Shown here: positions 41,659 to 53,900 of the stretch, piece after piece | Layout: each line of letters opens with the position of its first letter | Numbering within the stretch: position 1 is the stretch's first letter | Source of the DNA: VXNE01 sp963665455 | Lineage (GTDB): Bacteria > Pseudomonadota > Gammaproteobacteria > Pseudomonadales > Azotimanducaceae | Length of the DNA: 64,000 nucleotides | Assembly: GCA_963665455.1 (NCBI GenBank) | Contig: OY762279.1 | Location: forward strand, 62,001 to 126,000 | Direction of reading: 5' to 3' | Translations under genes and position numbers: made by a program | Notes under the pieces: generated by a model | What the model saw: only the letters and a program-made list of their open reading frames with translations | The model's database searches: none | What the model was told of the DNA's origin: nothing

Positions 41659-42739
41659 ATGGCGATGCGGCACGACGAAGCCTTCAAGTTCCTCTTCGAC
41701 GTCCCCGAGGTGTGCGCGGACACGCTGCGCCTGGCGGCCCCGGCGCTGTGGCCGCACCTCGACCCGGACTCCGTGCGCAACCTGCGCGTCGGCGACACGG
41801 TGGCGACCGACCTGAGCCGCCGCGGCGGCGACGCCCTGTTCGCCGTGAACCTGCGCGGCGCTGCCCGACGGTCGTCCGGCGTACGTGGTGGTGCCCACGG
41901 AGTTCCAGTCCGGCAACGACCGGGACATGCCCGGGCGCATCCGCGAGTACGCCGCCCGGCAACTGGACACCCTGCGCCGCCAGGGGGTGATTCCCGCCGG
42001 GGACGCGCCGCCGGTGCTGCCGGTGGTGGTGTACGACGGCGCCGCGCGCTGGTCGGCGGCGGACGGGCTGGAGCCGCTGCGGCCGTTGCCGGCGGGCGTT
42101 GCCGCGCACTTGGCGGCGTTTCAGCCCCAAGCGTACGTGCTCCTTGACCTGATGCGGGCGCCGATGGACGATTGGCCCGACGACAACCGCCTGCGGGCGG
42201 TGGCGCGGTTGCTGCGGCAGGACGCGCCGGACGGACTGGCGGCGGCGCTCGCGGAGGAGCTGACGCGCTTCCCCGGCATTGCCGGGTTGCCGTTCCGCCA
42301 GGCGCTGCACGCGTGGGCGGGCGAGTTGTGGACGAGGTTGTCGGAGGGCGGTTCGCTGCCGCCGTTAGACGCACTGGAGGGAACGGAGGCGCCGGACATG
42401 ACGAGCATGATTGAGGTGCGGTTCAACGAATGGAAGGCGGAGCAGTTCGAGCGCGTCCGCGCGGAGGGCGTGGCCAAGGGTCGTGCGGAGGGCATGGCCA
42501 AGGGTCGTGCGGAGGGCGTGGCCGAGGGTCGCGCGGAGGGCGTGGCGGAGGGCGTCGCCGAAGGGACGGAGCGCCAGCGCGCGATGCTGTGCCGCCTTGC
42601 GGAGCGCAAGTTCGGTCCCGACACCGCGGCGGAGCTCGCGCGCCGTCTCGCGGGCGTCGCGGACCCGGACGTCCTCGCGCTGGTGGGCGAGCGGATCATC
42701 GACTGCGATACGGGCGGGGGGTTGCTCGAGCGCGTTTAG
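41659..42739 (+). pseudogene. Rpn-family (transposase_31-like) nuclease gene with a frameshift
   Basis: The first frame reads RHDEAFKFLFDVPEVCADTL, then VATDLSRRGGDALFAVNLRG, the start of a recombination-promoting nuclease of the PD-(D/E)XK type. Near 41860 the frame shifts by one base, and the other frame continues as VVVPTEFQSGNDRDMPGRI, which holds the catalytic EFQS motif, to a stop at 42739. The C-terminal part has seven copies of short A-E-G-V/R-A repeats and a charged tail, as in Rpn proteins. The break is either a sequencing error or a true inactivation. Function of intact members is DNA cleavage that promotes recombination. Confidence 0.8.
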
Positions 42740-42859
42740 GCCCCGGGCCGACGGGGCGAGTTTTCGGCGATCAAGAGCTTTCCCGCGAACGTCGCCGAGA
42801 TCAGCGTTGAAACACTTGGTGGGTTTACCCAGTCCCGCCGCGCCGGGCACAATGGGGCC

Positions 42860-43552
42860 ATGGACAACACGGAGCATGCCGTCGCCCGCGGGCGCGTCGG
42901 CCCCATCGGGTGGATTTGGCTAGCCGTCGCCGCGCTCTATGTGGCGTTCCTCAGCTGGTACACCTCTTTCGGCGGACCGCTCAGCGACGCAGAAATCGCG
43001 GGGTACCTGGAGGTCATGCAGCAGCGCAACGAGGGCGGCTCGCCCGAAGACCTCGCACGGATCAAGCGGTTCATGGAGGAGGATACCGGTGACGATTTCG
43101 TGATGCTGAACGTCATCGACATGTACGAGACGCCGTTGCAGGTCGAGGGCGTGGCACCCGGCGACACCAGCGAAGAGGTGCTTGCCCGATACATGGAATA
43201 CATGTTTCCGGCGCTGCTCGCCCGGGCATGCCATCCGGTGCTAAGCGGCACCGCGGCCAATACCGCCATGGACCTCATGAACGCGCCGGGGATGGAGTCG
43301 TGGACCAGCGGAGCCCTGATGCGCTACCGCAGCCGGCGCGATCTGCTGGACATCGCCACGAACCCGGCGTTCGCCGGCGCGCACGAGTTCAAGGTGGCCG
43401 GGCTGCGCAAGACCATCGCGTACCCCCTCGACCCGTGGCTCTACGCCGGCGATCCCCGGCTCCTCCTCGCGCTGCTGCTCGGCCTGACTGGTTGCGGGCT
43501 GAGTTGGTGGGTGGGGACTAGGGGCTTGCGCCGTCGAAACGGAACGAAGTGA
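42860..43552 (+). CDS. Unknown membrane protein
   Basis: A 230-residue product with an N-terminal transmembrane helix (IGWIWLAVAALYVAFLSWYT), a roughly 160-residue soluble region (starting GGPLSDAEIAGYLEVMQQ and including VMLNVIDMYETPLQ) and a C-terminal helix (RLLLALLLGLTGCGLSWWVG). No family is recognised. The middle part is regular enough to be a real folded domain. It ends in a hairpin, whose loop holds the TGA. The preceding gene is the frameshifted Rpn-like gene. Confidence 0.7.
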   Translation: MDNTEHAVARGRVGPIGWIWLAVAALYVAFLSWYTSFGGPLSDAEIAGYLEVMQQRNEGGSPEDLARIKRFMEEDTGDDFVMLNVIDMYETPLQVEGVAPGDTSEEVLARYMEYMFPALLARACHPVLSGTAANTAMDLMNAPGMESWTSGALMRYRSRRDLLDIATNPAFAGAHEFKVAGLRKTIAYPLDPWLYAGDPRLLLALLLGLTGCGLSWWVGTRGLRRRNGTK

Positions 43553-43567
43553 CGTTCCGACGGCGCA
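43527..43567 (+). terminator. Hairpin after the unknown membrane-protein gene
   Basis: TGCGCCGTCG (43527-43536) and GGAAC (43541-43545) pair with GTTCCGACGGCGCA (43554-43567). The 5-base bulge between left arms is minor. The stem is about 14 bases with an 8-base loop that contains the stop codon. No T-run is present. Confidence 0.5.
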
Positions 43568-43626
43568 TCCCCTAGGTAGGTGGGGGTTGGGGCCAGGCAC
43601 CGAGCGTAGCGAGGCGTTTGGCGGCG

Positions 43627-44061
43627 CTAGGCGAAGTGGGTAGCCGCCTCGCCGCGGGGCAGCGATGCCAGAAACGCCGCCACGGTTCGGATGACGACAC
43701 CGCAGGTATCTTTCGGTCGCGCCATGAGTGGTCCGAAGTGTTTCAGATCACCGGTTAACAGGTGGGTGGCTCCGCAGCCCAAAGCCGCCTGGAAGATCGG
43801 ACGGTCCTTCTCGATCAGCCCTGCGGGATACTCCAGATCAGGACGGTGCTGAACCACTTCCAGCCGTGCGACGATCCGGTCCAGTCGATCTAGCGCGTCC
43901 GGTGCTTTCCGTTGGAGGTTGCGCCGCGCCTCTTCCATGGCGTAGCTGCTGGTTGCCAACCCCCACTTGGCCTCCGGCTGTAGTTCAATAATCAAAGCGG
44001 CTTTTCCGGCAGGGTTGTGCGCCGCGGTGAAGAGTACGTTGGCGTCCAGGAAGAGCTTCAC
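43627..44061 (-). CDS. PIN-domain toxin (VapC-like)
   Basis: A 144-residue PIN protein with the first catalytic Asp in KLFLDANVLFTAAHNP, a Glu in AMEEARRNL, and TGDLKHFG near the C-terminus supplying later Asp residues. PIN toxins of this type cleave tRNA or rRNA. The gene overlaps the antitoxin gene by ATGA. The intact acidic residues suggest that it is functional, in contrast to the toxin at 8.2-8.8 kb. Confidence 0.85.
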   Translation of the reverse strand: MKLFLDANVLFTAAHNPAGKAALIIELQPEAKWGLATSSYAMEEARRNLQRKAPDALDRLDRIVARLEVVQHRPDLEYPAGLIEKDRPIFQAALGCGATHLLTGDLKHFGPLMARPKDTCGVVIRTVAAFLASLPRGEAATHFA

Positions 44062-44306
44062 CGCCTCGTGACCGCACCGACGATGCGCTCGCGCTCCCCA
44101 TCATCGAGCCGGTCGGCGGCGTCCCACTCGGCAATCTGCGCATCGGAGTACAGTTCAACTTCGACCACGACGCCGGGCTTCAAGACGATTTCGTTGCCCC
44201 TGTCCTCTAGGATGACCACGTCGCCGCCCTTGATGCCCAAACGCTTCCGAGTCGCTGCCGGCAGCGTGATCTGGCCGCGATTGGAGACGATCAATGTGGC
44301 TGACAT
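44058..44306 (-). CDS. AbrB-type antitoxin of the VapC-like toxin
   Basis: An 82-residue protein with the swapped-hairpin DNA-binding domain: MSATLIVSNRGQITLPAATR, KRLGIKGGDVVILEDRGNE. The C-terminal part (EVELYSDAQIAEWDAADRL) is acidic and probably wraps the toxin. The ATG at 44306 begins the fold. A palindromic operator (44352-44366) lies 46 bases upstream. The pair is a standard autoregulated toxin-antitoxin operon. Confidence 0.88.
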   Translation of the reverse strand: MSATLIVSNRGQITLPAATRKRLGIKGGDVVILEDRGNEIVLKPGVVVEVELYSDAQIAEWDAADRLDDGERERIVGAVTRR

Positions 44307-44351
44307 CTCGTGGTGTCCTATCCGCACATCCATGCTGGAGGATAGCAGATT

Positions 44352-44366
44352 TTCCGAATATCGGAA
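44352..44366 (-). promoter_or_regulatory. Palindromic operator of the AbrB/PIN pair
   Basis: TTCCGA (44352-44357) and TCGGAA (44361-44366) are perfect inverted arms with an ATA spacer. A possible extended -10 (TGCTATCC on the minus strand) begins six bases downstream of the repeat. Antitoxins of this family bind such palindromes to repress their own operon. Confidence 0.65.
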
Positions 44367-44402
44367 TAACGGTGGCTTGGCTTGCTGGGTCGCCTGTGCC
44401 AA

Positions 44403-44942
44403 AAGGCTCGGGTGGCCCGGACTGCACCAGATCTACAGGGCCTTCCCGATGGCGACACCGCGATTCGATTTTCTACGCGGGACGCTGTGGAATACACTCT
44501 TTGCCACCCACTGCGCGAAGTCATCTCGGAACCGGATGCTCGAACGCCTTGAGTTGGAAAACGTCGGTCCGGCGCCGAGCATGACGCTGGGTGTCGCGCT
44601 TGGCGCGACAGCGCGAAGCCCGACGCCGTGCTGGAACGGCGAGCGCCCCGGCGTACCGCAGGAACCGCCGCGTCGGGAAAGTAAGGAAATCACGATGCGG
44701 TTTTGGAGCCAGTTTCACCCAACGCTACCTTGGCAGCCTAGCCCGGATTGTGTCATCCGAAGTATGAAATGTCTGTGAAGTAATGGGCGCTAAATGTGCG
44801 CATTTCGCGATTTTGGAGATTTTGAGCGGCTGTTCCGCCGAGTTGTCGCGTCTGAGCCTCAACCTCGGCCTTGAAAACCGTCCTGCGCGAGGTTGCCGAG
44901 CGCGCGGCGGTAGGGGGCCGGCGCGGCGCGGGCGAACGCGAA
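44403..44942. other. Region without a confident gene; possible remnant of an ATPase N-terminus
   Basis: About 540 bases separate the antitoxin from the giant gene. One open frame at 44536-44778 reads MLERLELENVGPAPSMTL, which resembles the first strand of AAA/SMC-like ATPases, but then loses any pattern. A short perfect hairpin GTCGCGC-TTG-GCGCGAC is at 44593-44609. The giant gene is transcribed toward this region, so its terminator should lie near 44900, but no clear one was seen. Confidence 0.3.
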
Positions 44943-47900
44943 TCAGAAGCGGTCGGTGTAGTTCAGTTCGAGGTACGGCCCGCCTTCGAGAACGGGCGTG
45001 GGCAGTTCGTAGCCGAGCCGGAGGTTGAAGCTTCGGTCGGCCCCGGCTTCCGAATCCGCGTCCCAGGACTTCCAGGTGAGCCCGAGCGTCTCGCTGACGG
45101 TCGGGCCGTTGCGGCGGTGCGTGCCGCCGAGCGTCAGCAGGCCACGGTCCAATGCGAAGCCGTAGCCGAACTCGCTTTCCAGGGACAGCGCGCCGAGGTC
45201 GGCGAACGTGCCGTAGCCCGAACCGCCCGCCATCCCGCCGGCCATGGGCATCGCCCCGTGGGCGGGCCCACCGAGCAGACCCTCGCCGCCGAGCATGGCG
45301 CCGCCCATGCCGCCGCCGAGGCCCGCCTGGCCCCAGGTGGGCGCCAGCGTCAGCCGCAGGCCGGAACCGTCCTCGCGCGCCTTGACCGTCAGCCGCGCCA
45401 TGCCGCCGTATTCCTCGTAGTCCTCGTACTCGTCCTTCGAATGCGCGCCGAGCCAGCGCAGTTGCGCCTCGAAGTCCACCCGGGTGCCGCCGTAGCGCAC
45501 GCCGGCGACCGCTTCGAGCCCCGTTCCCGTCACGCCGTCGCCGCCGTCGCCGCGCGCGCCGAGCCGCAGGTAGGGCAGGATGCCGTTGCCGGTCCGCGAG
45601 ACCTCGATGCCGAGGCGGCCCTGGGACACGTTGGCGTCCAGGCCGCTCACGGCGCGTAGGCCGCGGTCCTTGTCGTCCGTGCTCAGCGTCAGCATGCCGA
45701 CGCCCGCCACCAGCGCAAACTCCACGGGGCCGCGCTGGCGCAGCGGTACGCGCAGCCCCGTCGCGGCCATGCGCATCTCCAGATCCGCCGTCTCCACCGT
45801 CGCGCCGGCCGGGGCGGCCTGATCGGACGCCTCGGGCGGTACGGCGCCGCCGCGCAGGTCCGTCGCCTCGCCGGTGCCGACGCCGCCGATGACCCACCAC
45901 TCGAGGCCCGATGCCGTCTCCGTCCGGACGTAGGGATGGAAGCCGGCGAGCTTGGTCTCGAGCCGGCCCTCGCGGCCGTTCGCGGCATAGTCGGTCTCGC
46001 CCCGGCTCGCCGACAGCGCTGCCCCGCCGAGCCAGTTGCCGCCGCCGAACCGGCCGTCTACGCCGAGGAACATCGAGGTCACGCCGCCGTCGTAGCGCCC
46101 GGCTTGGGCGGGGTTGTTGAACATCTGCGCATCGGCGGCGCCCCACAGCGTCCAGCGGCGTTGGGTCGCTTCGTCGCCGTTGCCGCCACGGTCGCCATCG
46201 CCGTCATCGGCTTCGTACAGCGGCATCGTGAAGGAGCGGCCCTGGAGCATCTGGCCCAGGTTCCAGTCGCGTTGCCCGGCGGCGTGGAGGTCCGGCCCCG
46301 CCGCGCCGGCCGGGCCGCCGCCGTGGAACCATCCGCCCGCGCCGAACGCTCCGGTCGTGTCGAACACTCCGGTTTGGCTGAACGATCCGGCCGCGTCGAA
46401 GGATCCGCCGGCACCGAACGATCCCGTGCCGAACGATCCGGTCTGGCCGAACGTTCCCGCATGGCCGAATCCCGTGCCGCCGCCCATCCCTAGCGAGGGC
46501 GCCGGCGCGCCGGTCGAGAATGTGTGCGCGCCACCCACCATGCCGCCCGCCGGGTAGCCCTCGCCCATCGCCCACGGTCCGCCGGCCTGCCCGGCCAACA
46601 AGCCCGCGAACGCGTTGAACGCCGCCGCCGCGCGACCGGATGCGGTAGCGCATTCCGAGCCGGCCGCGGCCCCGTCCCCCTCTTCGGGGCAGTCCGCGGG
46701 CGGGGCGGCCGGCGGCGCGCCCACCGGCGCCCGGAAGCGCTCGCCGATCGCGCTCGCCGCGCTCGTCAGGAAGGCCCGGCCCTGGGCCGCCAACGCCTCG
46801 TTCAACACCGCCCGGTCCACCGCCGAGACCTCCACCGCGATGCTGAACGTCAGCACCGCCACGTCCGGCTCGATCAGGTCGGAGTCCGTCGCGGTGTACT
46901 CGAAGGTTCGCGCCACGGCCGGCTGAGTTGGCACCCCGGAGAGCACCCGCGTCGCGGGATCGAAGCTGAGGCCCGCCGGCAACTCGGGGCGCAGCGCGTA
47001 GGTCAGTGCGCCGTCGCCCCCGGTGGCCTCGGGCAGTACCAGGGGCTCCATGGCCTGGTTGGCCTCGAGGAGCACGTCCGCTATCCGCGCCGTACCGAAG
47101 TCCGGGGCGAGATCGGTGACCTCGATGGTGAACGTCAGCACCGCCACGTCCGGCTCGTTCGCGTCGGCGTCCGTGGCCGTGTATTCGAAGGTCCGCGCCG
47201 GCGTCGCCTCCGTCGGCAGGCCGGAGAGCACCCGCGTCGCGGGATCGAAGCTGAGCCCCGCCGGCAGCTCCGGGCGCAGCGCGTAGGTCAGCTCGCCGTC
47301 GCCGCCCGTCGCCTCGGGGAGCACCAGCGGCTCCATCACCTGGTTGGCCTTGAGCGCCAGGTCCGGAATGCGCGCCGCGCCGAAGTCCGGGGCGAGATCG
47401 GCGACCTCGATGGTGAACGTCAGCGCCGCCACGTCGGGCTCCACCGGGTCGGCGTCCGTGGCCGTATATTCGAAGGTTCGCGCCGCCGCCGGCTCCGTCG
47501 GCGTACCGGAGAGCACGCGCGTCGCGGGGTCGAAGCTGAGGCCCGCCGGCAGTTCCGGGCGCAGCGCGTAGGTCAGTGCGCCGTCGCCGCCCGTCGCCTC
47601 CGGCAGCACCAGCGGCTCCATGGACTGATGGGGCTCGAGCAGCAGGTCGGGAATGCGCGCCGTGCCGAAGTCCGGGGCGAGATCGGCGACCTCGATGGTG
47701 AACGTCAGCGTCGCCACGTCCGGCTCGTCCGCGTCGGCGTCCGTGGCCGTGTATTCGAAGGTCCGCGCCGGCGTCGCCTCCGTCGGCAGGCCGGAGAGCA
47801 CGCGCGTCGCGGGATCGAAGCTGAGGCCTGCCGGCAGTTCCGGGCGCAAGGCGTAGGTCAGTTCGCCGTCGCCGCCCGTCGCCTCGGGCAGCACCAGCGG

Positions 47901-50900
47901 CTCCATGAGCTGGTGGGCCGGGAGCCGCAGGTCCGCGATTTGCTCCGCCCCGAAGCTCGGCATGAGATCCACCCCCGCCGCCGGGACCACGGCCTCCGAC
48001 TCCGGCGACTCGTCGCCTTCGCCCACGGCGTTGACCGCGCGTACCTGGAACACGTAGGTCACGCCGTTGCTGAGGCCCGTGACGGTGTGTCTGGTCCGGC
48101 TCGGGCAACCGGGGTCTTCCTCCGTCAGGCAGATGTCGATCCAGGCGCCCCAGTCGCCCTCCCCGGCGCGCTGCCGATACCGCCAAGCGGTAATCTCCGA
48201 GCCGCCGTCGTCGCCGGAAGTCCAGTTCAGCGTCACGGACCGGTCGCCCGCGAAGGCGGAAAGGGCCAGGGGTGCTTCCGGCTCGGCATCGCGGCCGCCG
48301 CCGACGCCGCCGCCAGCACCGCCGCGCGCCTTCGTTGTGAAGGCGGCCGAACCAAGCTGGCTCGACGCCGCGCAGCCAGAGGCGTAGTGCACGGTATAGA
48401 CGTGGTCCGTGCCCTGCGCCAGGCCCGTGAGGTCCACTTCGGAGACGCCGGCGGACACCCCGGTGCATTGCGCCTGCGGCTGGTTGCCCTGGTACCACCA
48501 AGCGAGCGCGAAGCCGGCGATCTTGAGCGTGGCGGTGGTGCTCTCGATGTTCTCGACGCTGAGCGACGCGCCGTTCGGGAAGGCGGTCACTTCGTCCGAC
48601 CAGGCACCGTCGCCGGTGGCGTTGGTCCCGGCGACGCGAAGCGTGTACACCTTGTTGTTCGCGAGATTGTCGAGCTGCGCCGAATTCGTCGACGCGGTCG
48701 TCTGTCGATTCGTCGAATCCCAGTTCTGGCCGCCGGACTTCCACTGCACCTTGTAGCCCGTCATGTTGCCGGGCACCGTCGTCCAGGTGAGGTAGATCGA
48801 CGTGTCCTGCCCCGCGGCCTTCACGCCCGCGACCTTGCCGGGCTTGGTGGTGAAGTCGGCCGCGGTGGCCATCATCGTTGAGCAGAGGTCGTCGCTGTAC
48901 GCATTGAAGGTGTAGGTCGTGGCCGTCGTCAGGTTGGCAACGCTCATGTTCTTCGCGCTGTGGGGGCCGGAGCAGGTCCCTCCCAAGGGCTTGGTGTGCG
49001 CGTAGTACCAAGTGCCGGGGATGTTGTCGACGACCAGCGTCGCCGTCGTCGCCTCCACCAGCGTCGCGGTCAGCGCGGCCGCCGCGGGCGTGCCCTCCGC
49101 GGAGTCGGACCACGCGCCGTCGCCGCCGCTGGTGACCGCCCGCACGCGCACCCGGTAGCTGGTGCCATTGTCGAGGTCGGAGAACATCGCCGAGTTCGTC
49201 GTCACCGTGCTCTGCCACTTGGACGGATCCCAATCCTGGCCGTCCAGCTTTAGCTGCACCGTGTAGCTCGTGGCCCCGGTCGTGGCCGTCCAGTGCGCGA
49301 TGACGCTCTTGTGGAACCCCGTTGCCGTCAGCCCCGTCACCTTGGCGGGCTTGGTGGTGAAGTTGCCGGCGGTGGCGATTTCCTTCGACGCCGAGCAGTT
49401 GCCGTCGCTGTACGCCTTGAAGGTGTAGGTCGTGCCCTCGTCCAGGCCGGTGACGTTCGTCGTGAGCGTGGAGATGGCCGAGGAACACTGCCCGCCGGAC
49501 GGCGCGGTGTACTTGTGATACCAGTCCTCGCCCCAGTTGGCGATGGTGAGCGTTGCCGAGGTGGTCTCGACGTTGCTGACGGTCAGCGTCTCGAAGGACG
49601 GCGTGCCGGTGATGGTTTCGGACCACAGGCTTTCGCCGCCCGTGCCGGTGGCCAGCACGCGGACGCTGTAGGTCGTGCCGTTCGTCAGGCCGGTGATGGT
49701 GTGGGTCGTCGTCGTGCCGCCGCTGACGGTGGCTTCCCGGCTGCTCCCGAATTGCTGGTCGCTCGTTTTCCACTGGACCTTGTAGCCCGTCGCGCCGGTG
49801 ACCGCCGTCCAGCCCACTTCGAGGGACCTGTCGCGCGTGGCCGCGCCCACGCCCGTGACCTGGGCGGGCGTGGTGGTGAAGTTCGGCGCGGTGGCGATTT
49901 CCGTCGAGCAATCGCTGTTGCTATACGCCTTGAAGGTGTAGGTGGTGGCCGGGGTCAGCCCGGTCACGTTCGTCGCTGTGGTGGAAACCGCCGTGTCGAC
50001 GCAGGTCCCGCCGGTCGGCGAGGTGTACTTGTGGTACCAGTTCCCCGTCCAGTTCGTGATGGTCAGCTTCGCTCCGGAGGAAGTCACCTCGCTCGAAGCC
50101 AGACTGATCGCCCGCGGCGTCGCCGCGGCGGACTGGTCGGAGGCGTCGCCGTGGCCCTGCGAGTTCCTGGCCCTCACCTTGTAGCGGTAGGCCGTGCCGT
50201 CGGTGAGGCCGGTGAAGGTGTGATCCAGGCTCCTGGAGGTTACCGAAAGGTCGGTCCAGGAACCGAAGGCGCCGCCATTCTCGCTCTTCTGGTACTCCCA
50301 TTTTTCGAGGGTCGCCGAGCCTGTCACCGAGGAGGTCAGGCGCAACTTGCCGCTGCCGAGGTCGCTCACCGAGACCGTGGGCGTCTCGGGCTTCGGCGGC
50401 AGGGTCGTGAACTGTTTGCTCGCCAACGCCGTCGTGGAGCAACTGCTGTCGCTGTACACGCTGAAGGTGTACGAGGCGTTCGCCGTCAGGCCCGTGAGGC
50501 TGACGCTGCTGTTGCCGGAGACGGCGTTGGTGGAGCAGGACGCGTGGGGCGCCGCGTTGGCCTTGTAGTACCAGTCCGGCGTCCAGTTGCCGATGGTCAG
50601 CGTCGCCGTCGTCGCGGCGATGTTGGTGGCGGTGAGCGTCGTGTTCACCGGCGTCGCCGAGTCGGAGGCGTCGGATTTGGGGCCGGCGCCCGTGGCGTTC
50701 TCGGCGCGCACCTTGAAGGTGTAGCTGGTGCCGTCGGTGAGGCCGGAAACGACGTGACTCAGGTTGTTGTCGGTGTCGCTGATGTCGGTCCAGTTGGTGC
50801 CGTCGTCCGTCGTGTACTGCCACTTTTCCAGCGCCCCGGTCCCGCCCGTGAGCGTCGCGGTCAGCGTCAGCTTGCCGCTGCCGGCGCCGGGGAGGGCGGT

Positions 50901-53900
50901 CGGCTTGGAGGGCTTGGCCGGCTTGGTCAGGAAGGCCGAGGCGGTGGCGAGCAGCTTCGAGCTCGTGCAGCCGCTGTCGCTGTGCGCCGAGTAGGTGTAG
51001 CTGGTGTTGCCCACCAGATTGGAGAGATCGACGCTGGTGGTGGAGACGGCGGTGTTCGAGCAGGAAGTGTCGGGCGCCGCGTTGGCCTTGTAGTACCAGT
51101 CCCCGGAATAGTTGTCGATTTCCAGCGTCGCGGTGTTGTGCTCCACGTCGCTGCCCGCCAGCGTTTCGTCGAGCGGCGTCACCGAGTCGGCGGCGTCGGA
51201 TTTGGGGCCGGGACCGGTGGCGTTCCTCGCCCGCACCTTGATGGTGTAGCTCGTGCCGTCGGTGAAGCCGGAGACGGTCTGGTTCAGCGTGTTGTCGGTG
51301 TCGCTGATGTTGCTCCAGTTGACGCCGTCGTCGGTGGTGTACTCCCACCGGGTCAACGCGCCGCTGCCGCCGGTGATCGACGAGGATAGCGTGATCTTGC
51401 CGCTGCCCGCGCCGGCCGTGGCGGTAGGCTTGGTGGGCTTGGCGGGCCTGGTCAGGAAGGTTTCCTCCGCCAGCACTTTGGTGCTGGTGCAACTGCTGTC
51501 GCTGTAGGCCTTCCAGGTGTAGCTGGTGTTCCCGGCCAGGCCCGTGAGGCTCACGCCGCTGTTGCCGGAGACGGAGTCGGTCGAGCAGGTTCCGGCGCTC
51601 GGCGCGGTTTGCTTGTAGTACCAGCTACCGGGGTAGTTGGCGATCGTGATCGTGGCGGAGGCGTGCTCCACGCTGCTGGCCATCAGCGTCTCGTCCAGCG
51701 GCGCCGCCGCGTCGGAGGCGTCGGAAATCGGGCCTGTGCCCGTGGCGTTCGTCGCCCGCACCTTGAACGTGTAGTTGGTGCCGTCGGTGAGGCTTCCGAC
51801 GACGTAACTCAGGTTGTTGTCGGTGTCGCTGGTGATGTCGGACCAGTTGGCGCCGTCGTCCGTGGTGTACTCCCACTTGCTCAGCGACCCGCTGCCGCCG
51901 CTCAGCGTCGAGGCCAGGGTGAGCTTGCCGCTGCCCGCGCCCGCCGTGGCGGTGGGCTTGCCGGGCTTGGCCGGCTTGGTCAGGAAGGTTTCCTCCGCCA
52001 GTTCCGACGTGCAGCCGCTGCCCGCGTAGGCCTTGTAGGTGTAGCTGGTGTTGCCGGCCCGGCCCGTAACGCTGGTGCTGCTGCCGGTCACGGCGTCGCT
52101 CGAGCAGGTTCCGCCGGCCGGCGACGTGTACTTGTAGTACCAGTCGCCGCTGTGGTCGGTGATGGTCAGGGTGGCGGAGGCGTGTTCGACGCTGCTCGCG
52201 CTGAGCGTGGCCAGGCCGCGGGTGGTGAAGGTGAGTTGGCTGATCTTCGAGGCCGTCGGCGAACAGGTGGCGGTGTCCCAGGCGACAACGGTGTAGCTGG
52301 TCTCCGGCGTCAGCCCGGTCAGGGAGAGTTCGCCATCGTCGGCGATGCCGCCGCCCCCGCCGCTGCACGCGCTGCCCGCGCCGCTCCACCACCAGTTGCC
52401 GGTGTGGCCGCTGATCGTCAGCTTCGCGCTGTTCTTGGTCAGTTCCTTGACCGACAGGCCGGTGCCGCCCGGCGTGCCGCTCGCGTCGCTCGACCAGGCG
52501 CCGGTCTCGCTGGCGTTCGTGGCCCGCACGCGCACGGTGTAAGCCGTCCCGGTAGTCAGGCCGGCGATGCGGTAACGGGTGTTGTCGCCGCCCCGGGTCG
52601 CGCCGGCGGGGCTGCCGGTGAACTGCGCGCCGTCCAGCTTCCACTCGATCCTGTAGCCCGTCGCGCTGGTGGCGGCCGACCAGTTCACTATGAGGGAGGT
52701 GGGTTCCGCGGTCAGCCGCACGTTCGTCACTTGGCCCAGCGCGGTCCTGAAGGTTTCCGACGCCAGTTCCGTCGAGCAACTGCTGTTGCTATAGGCCTTG
52801 TAGGTGTGGCTTGTGCCGCTGGCAAGGCCCGAAAGGTCATCCGTCGCGTCGTTGGCCACGACGCTGTGGCAGGTGCTGTCGCCGCTCGGTGCGGTGCGCT
52901 TGTACCACCACGCGGCGGTGTGGTTGCCAATGGTCAGCGTCGCCGTCGTCGCGGTGACGGCGCTGGCCGTGAGCGTGGCGGCCGGCAGCGTGGTGAAGGT
53001 GACCTCGGCGAGACTGGCGGCGTTCGCGGTGCCGCAGGCGCTGGTGCCCCAGGCGACAAAGGGGTAGCTCGTGCCGGGCGTCAGGTTGTCGAGGGTCACG
53101 GCCGTGCTGCCGGTCACTGCGGTGCATGTCGGCGGGGAGGTGCCGCCGCCTTCCTTGTTGTACCACCAGTCCCCGGTATAGCTGTTGAGCGTGACGGTGG
53201 CGCTGGTGCGCGTGATGTTGGACACGCTGAGGTCCTGCGCTCTCGGCGTGCCCGTGGCCTCGTTCGACCAGGGGCCGTCTCCGGTGTCGTTGCCTGCGGC
53301 GACCCGGATGGTGTACTGCGTGTCGTTGGTGAGGTTGGCTATGGTGTATGTGGTCGTCGCGGCGTCGCCGACGGTGGCCTCCCGGGTCGTTGACCACTGC
53401 TGGCCGCTCGACTTCCACTGCACCCTGTACTGGATCGTCGTCCCGCCGCGAACTTGCGGCCAGGACAGATCGAGCTCGGAGATACCGGTGTTCACCGTCA
53501 CGGTCCCAACCTTGACCGGCCGCGTCACGAAGTCGGCATCGGTGGTGGCGGAGGTGAGCTCCGTCGCGCACTGGCTGTCGCTGTACGCCTTGAACGTGTA
53601 GTTCGTGTTGTCCTTCAGATTCGCCACGCTGGCGGTCGTGGTCCCCGCGGCCACCGCGGTCGAACAGGTCCCGGCGCTCGGCAAGGTCTGCTTGTAGTGC
53701 CAGGCCTCGGGATGGTTGGCGATGGTCAGTGTCGCCGTCGTGGTCTGGACGTTTGCCTTGCTCGCGGAAAGCGTGACCGCGCCAAGGGTCGTGTGGACGC
53801 TTGTCGCCGACCAGACGCCGTCGCCGGTCGTGTTGGTCGCCTTCACGCGGAGCGAGTAGGCCGTGGAAAAGTTCAGGCCGGTAATCCGGTACGAGGTTCC

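Noticed and set aside
46811..47960. Possible CRISPR array because of repeated 285-base units
   Set aside because: The unit is far too long, coding and in frame; there are no short repeats with variable spacers.
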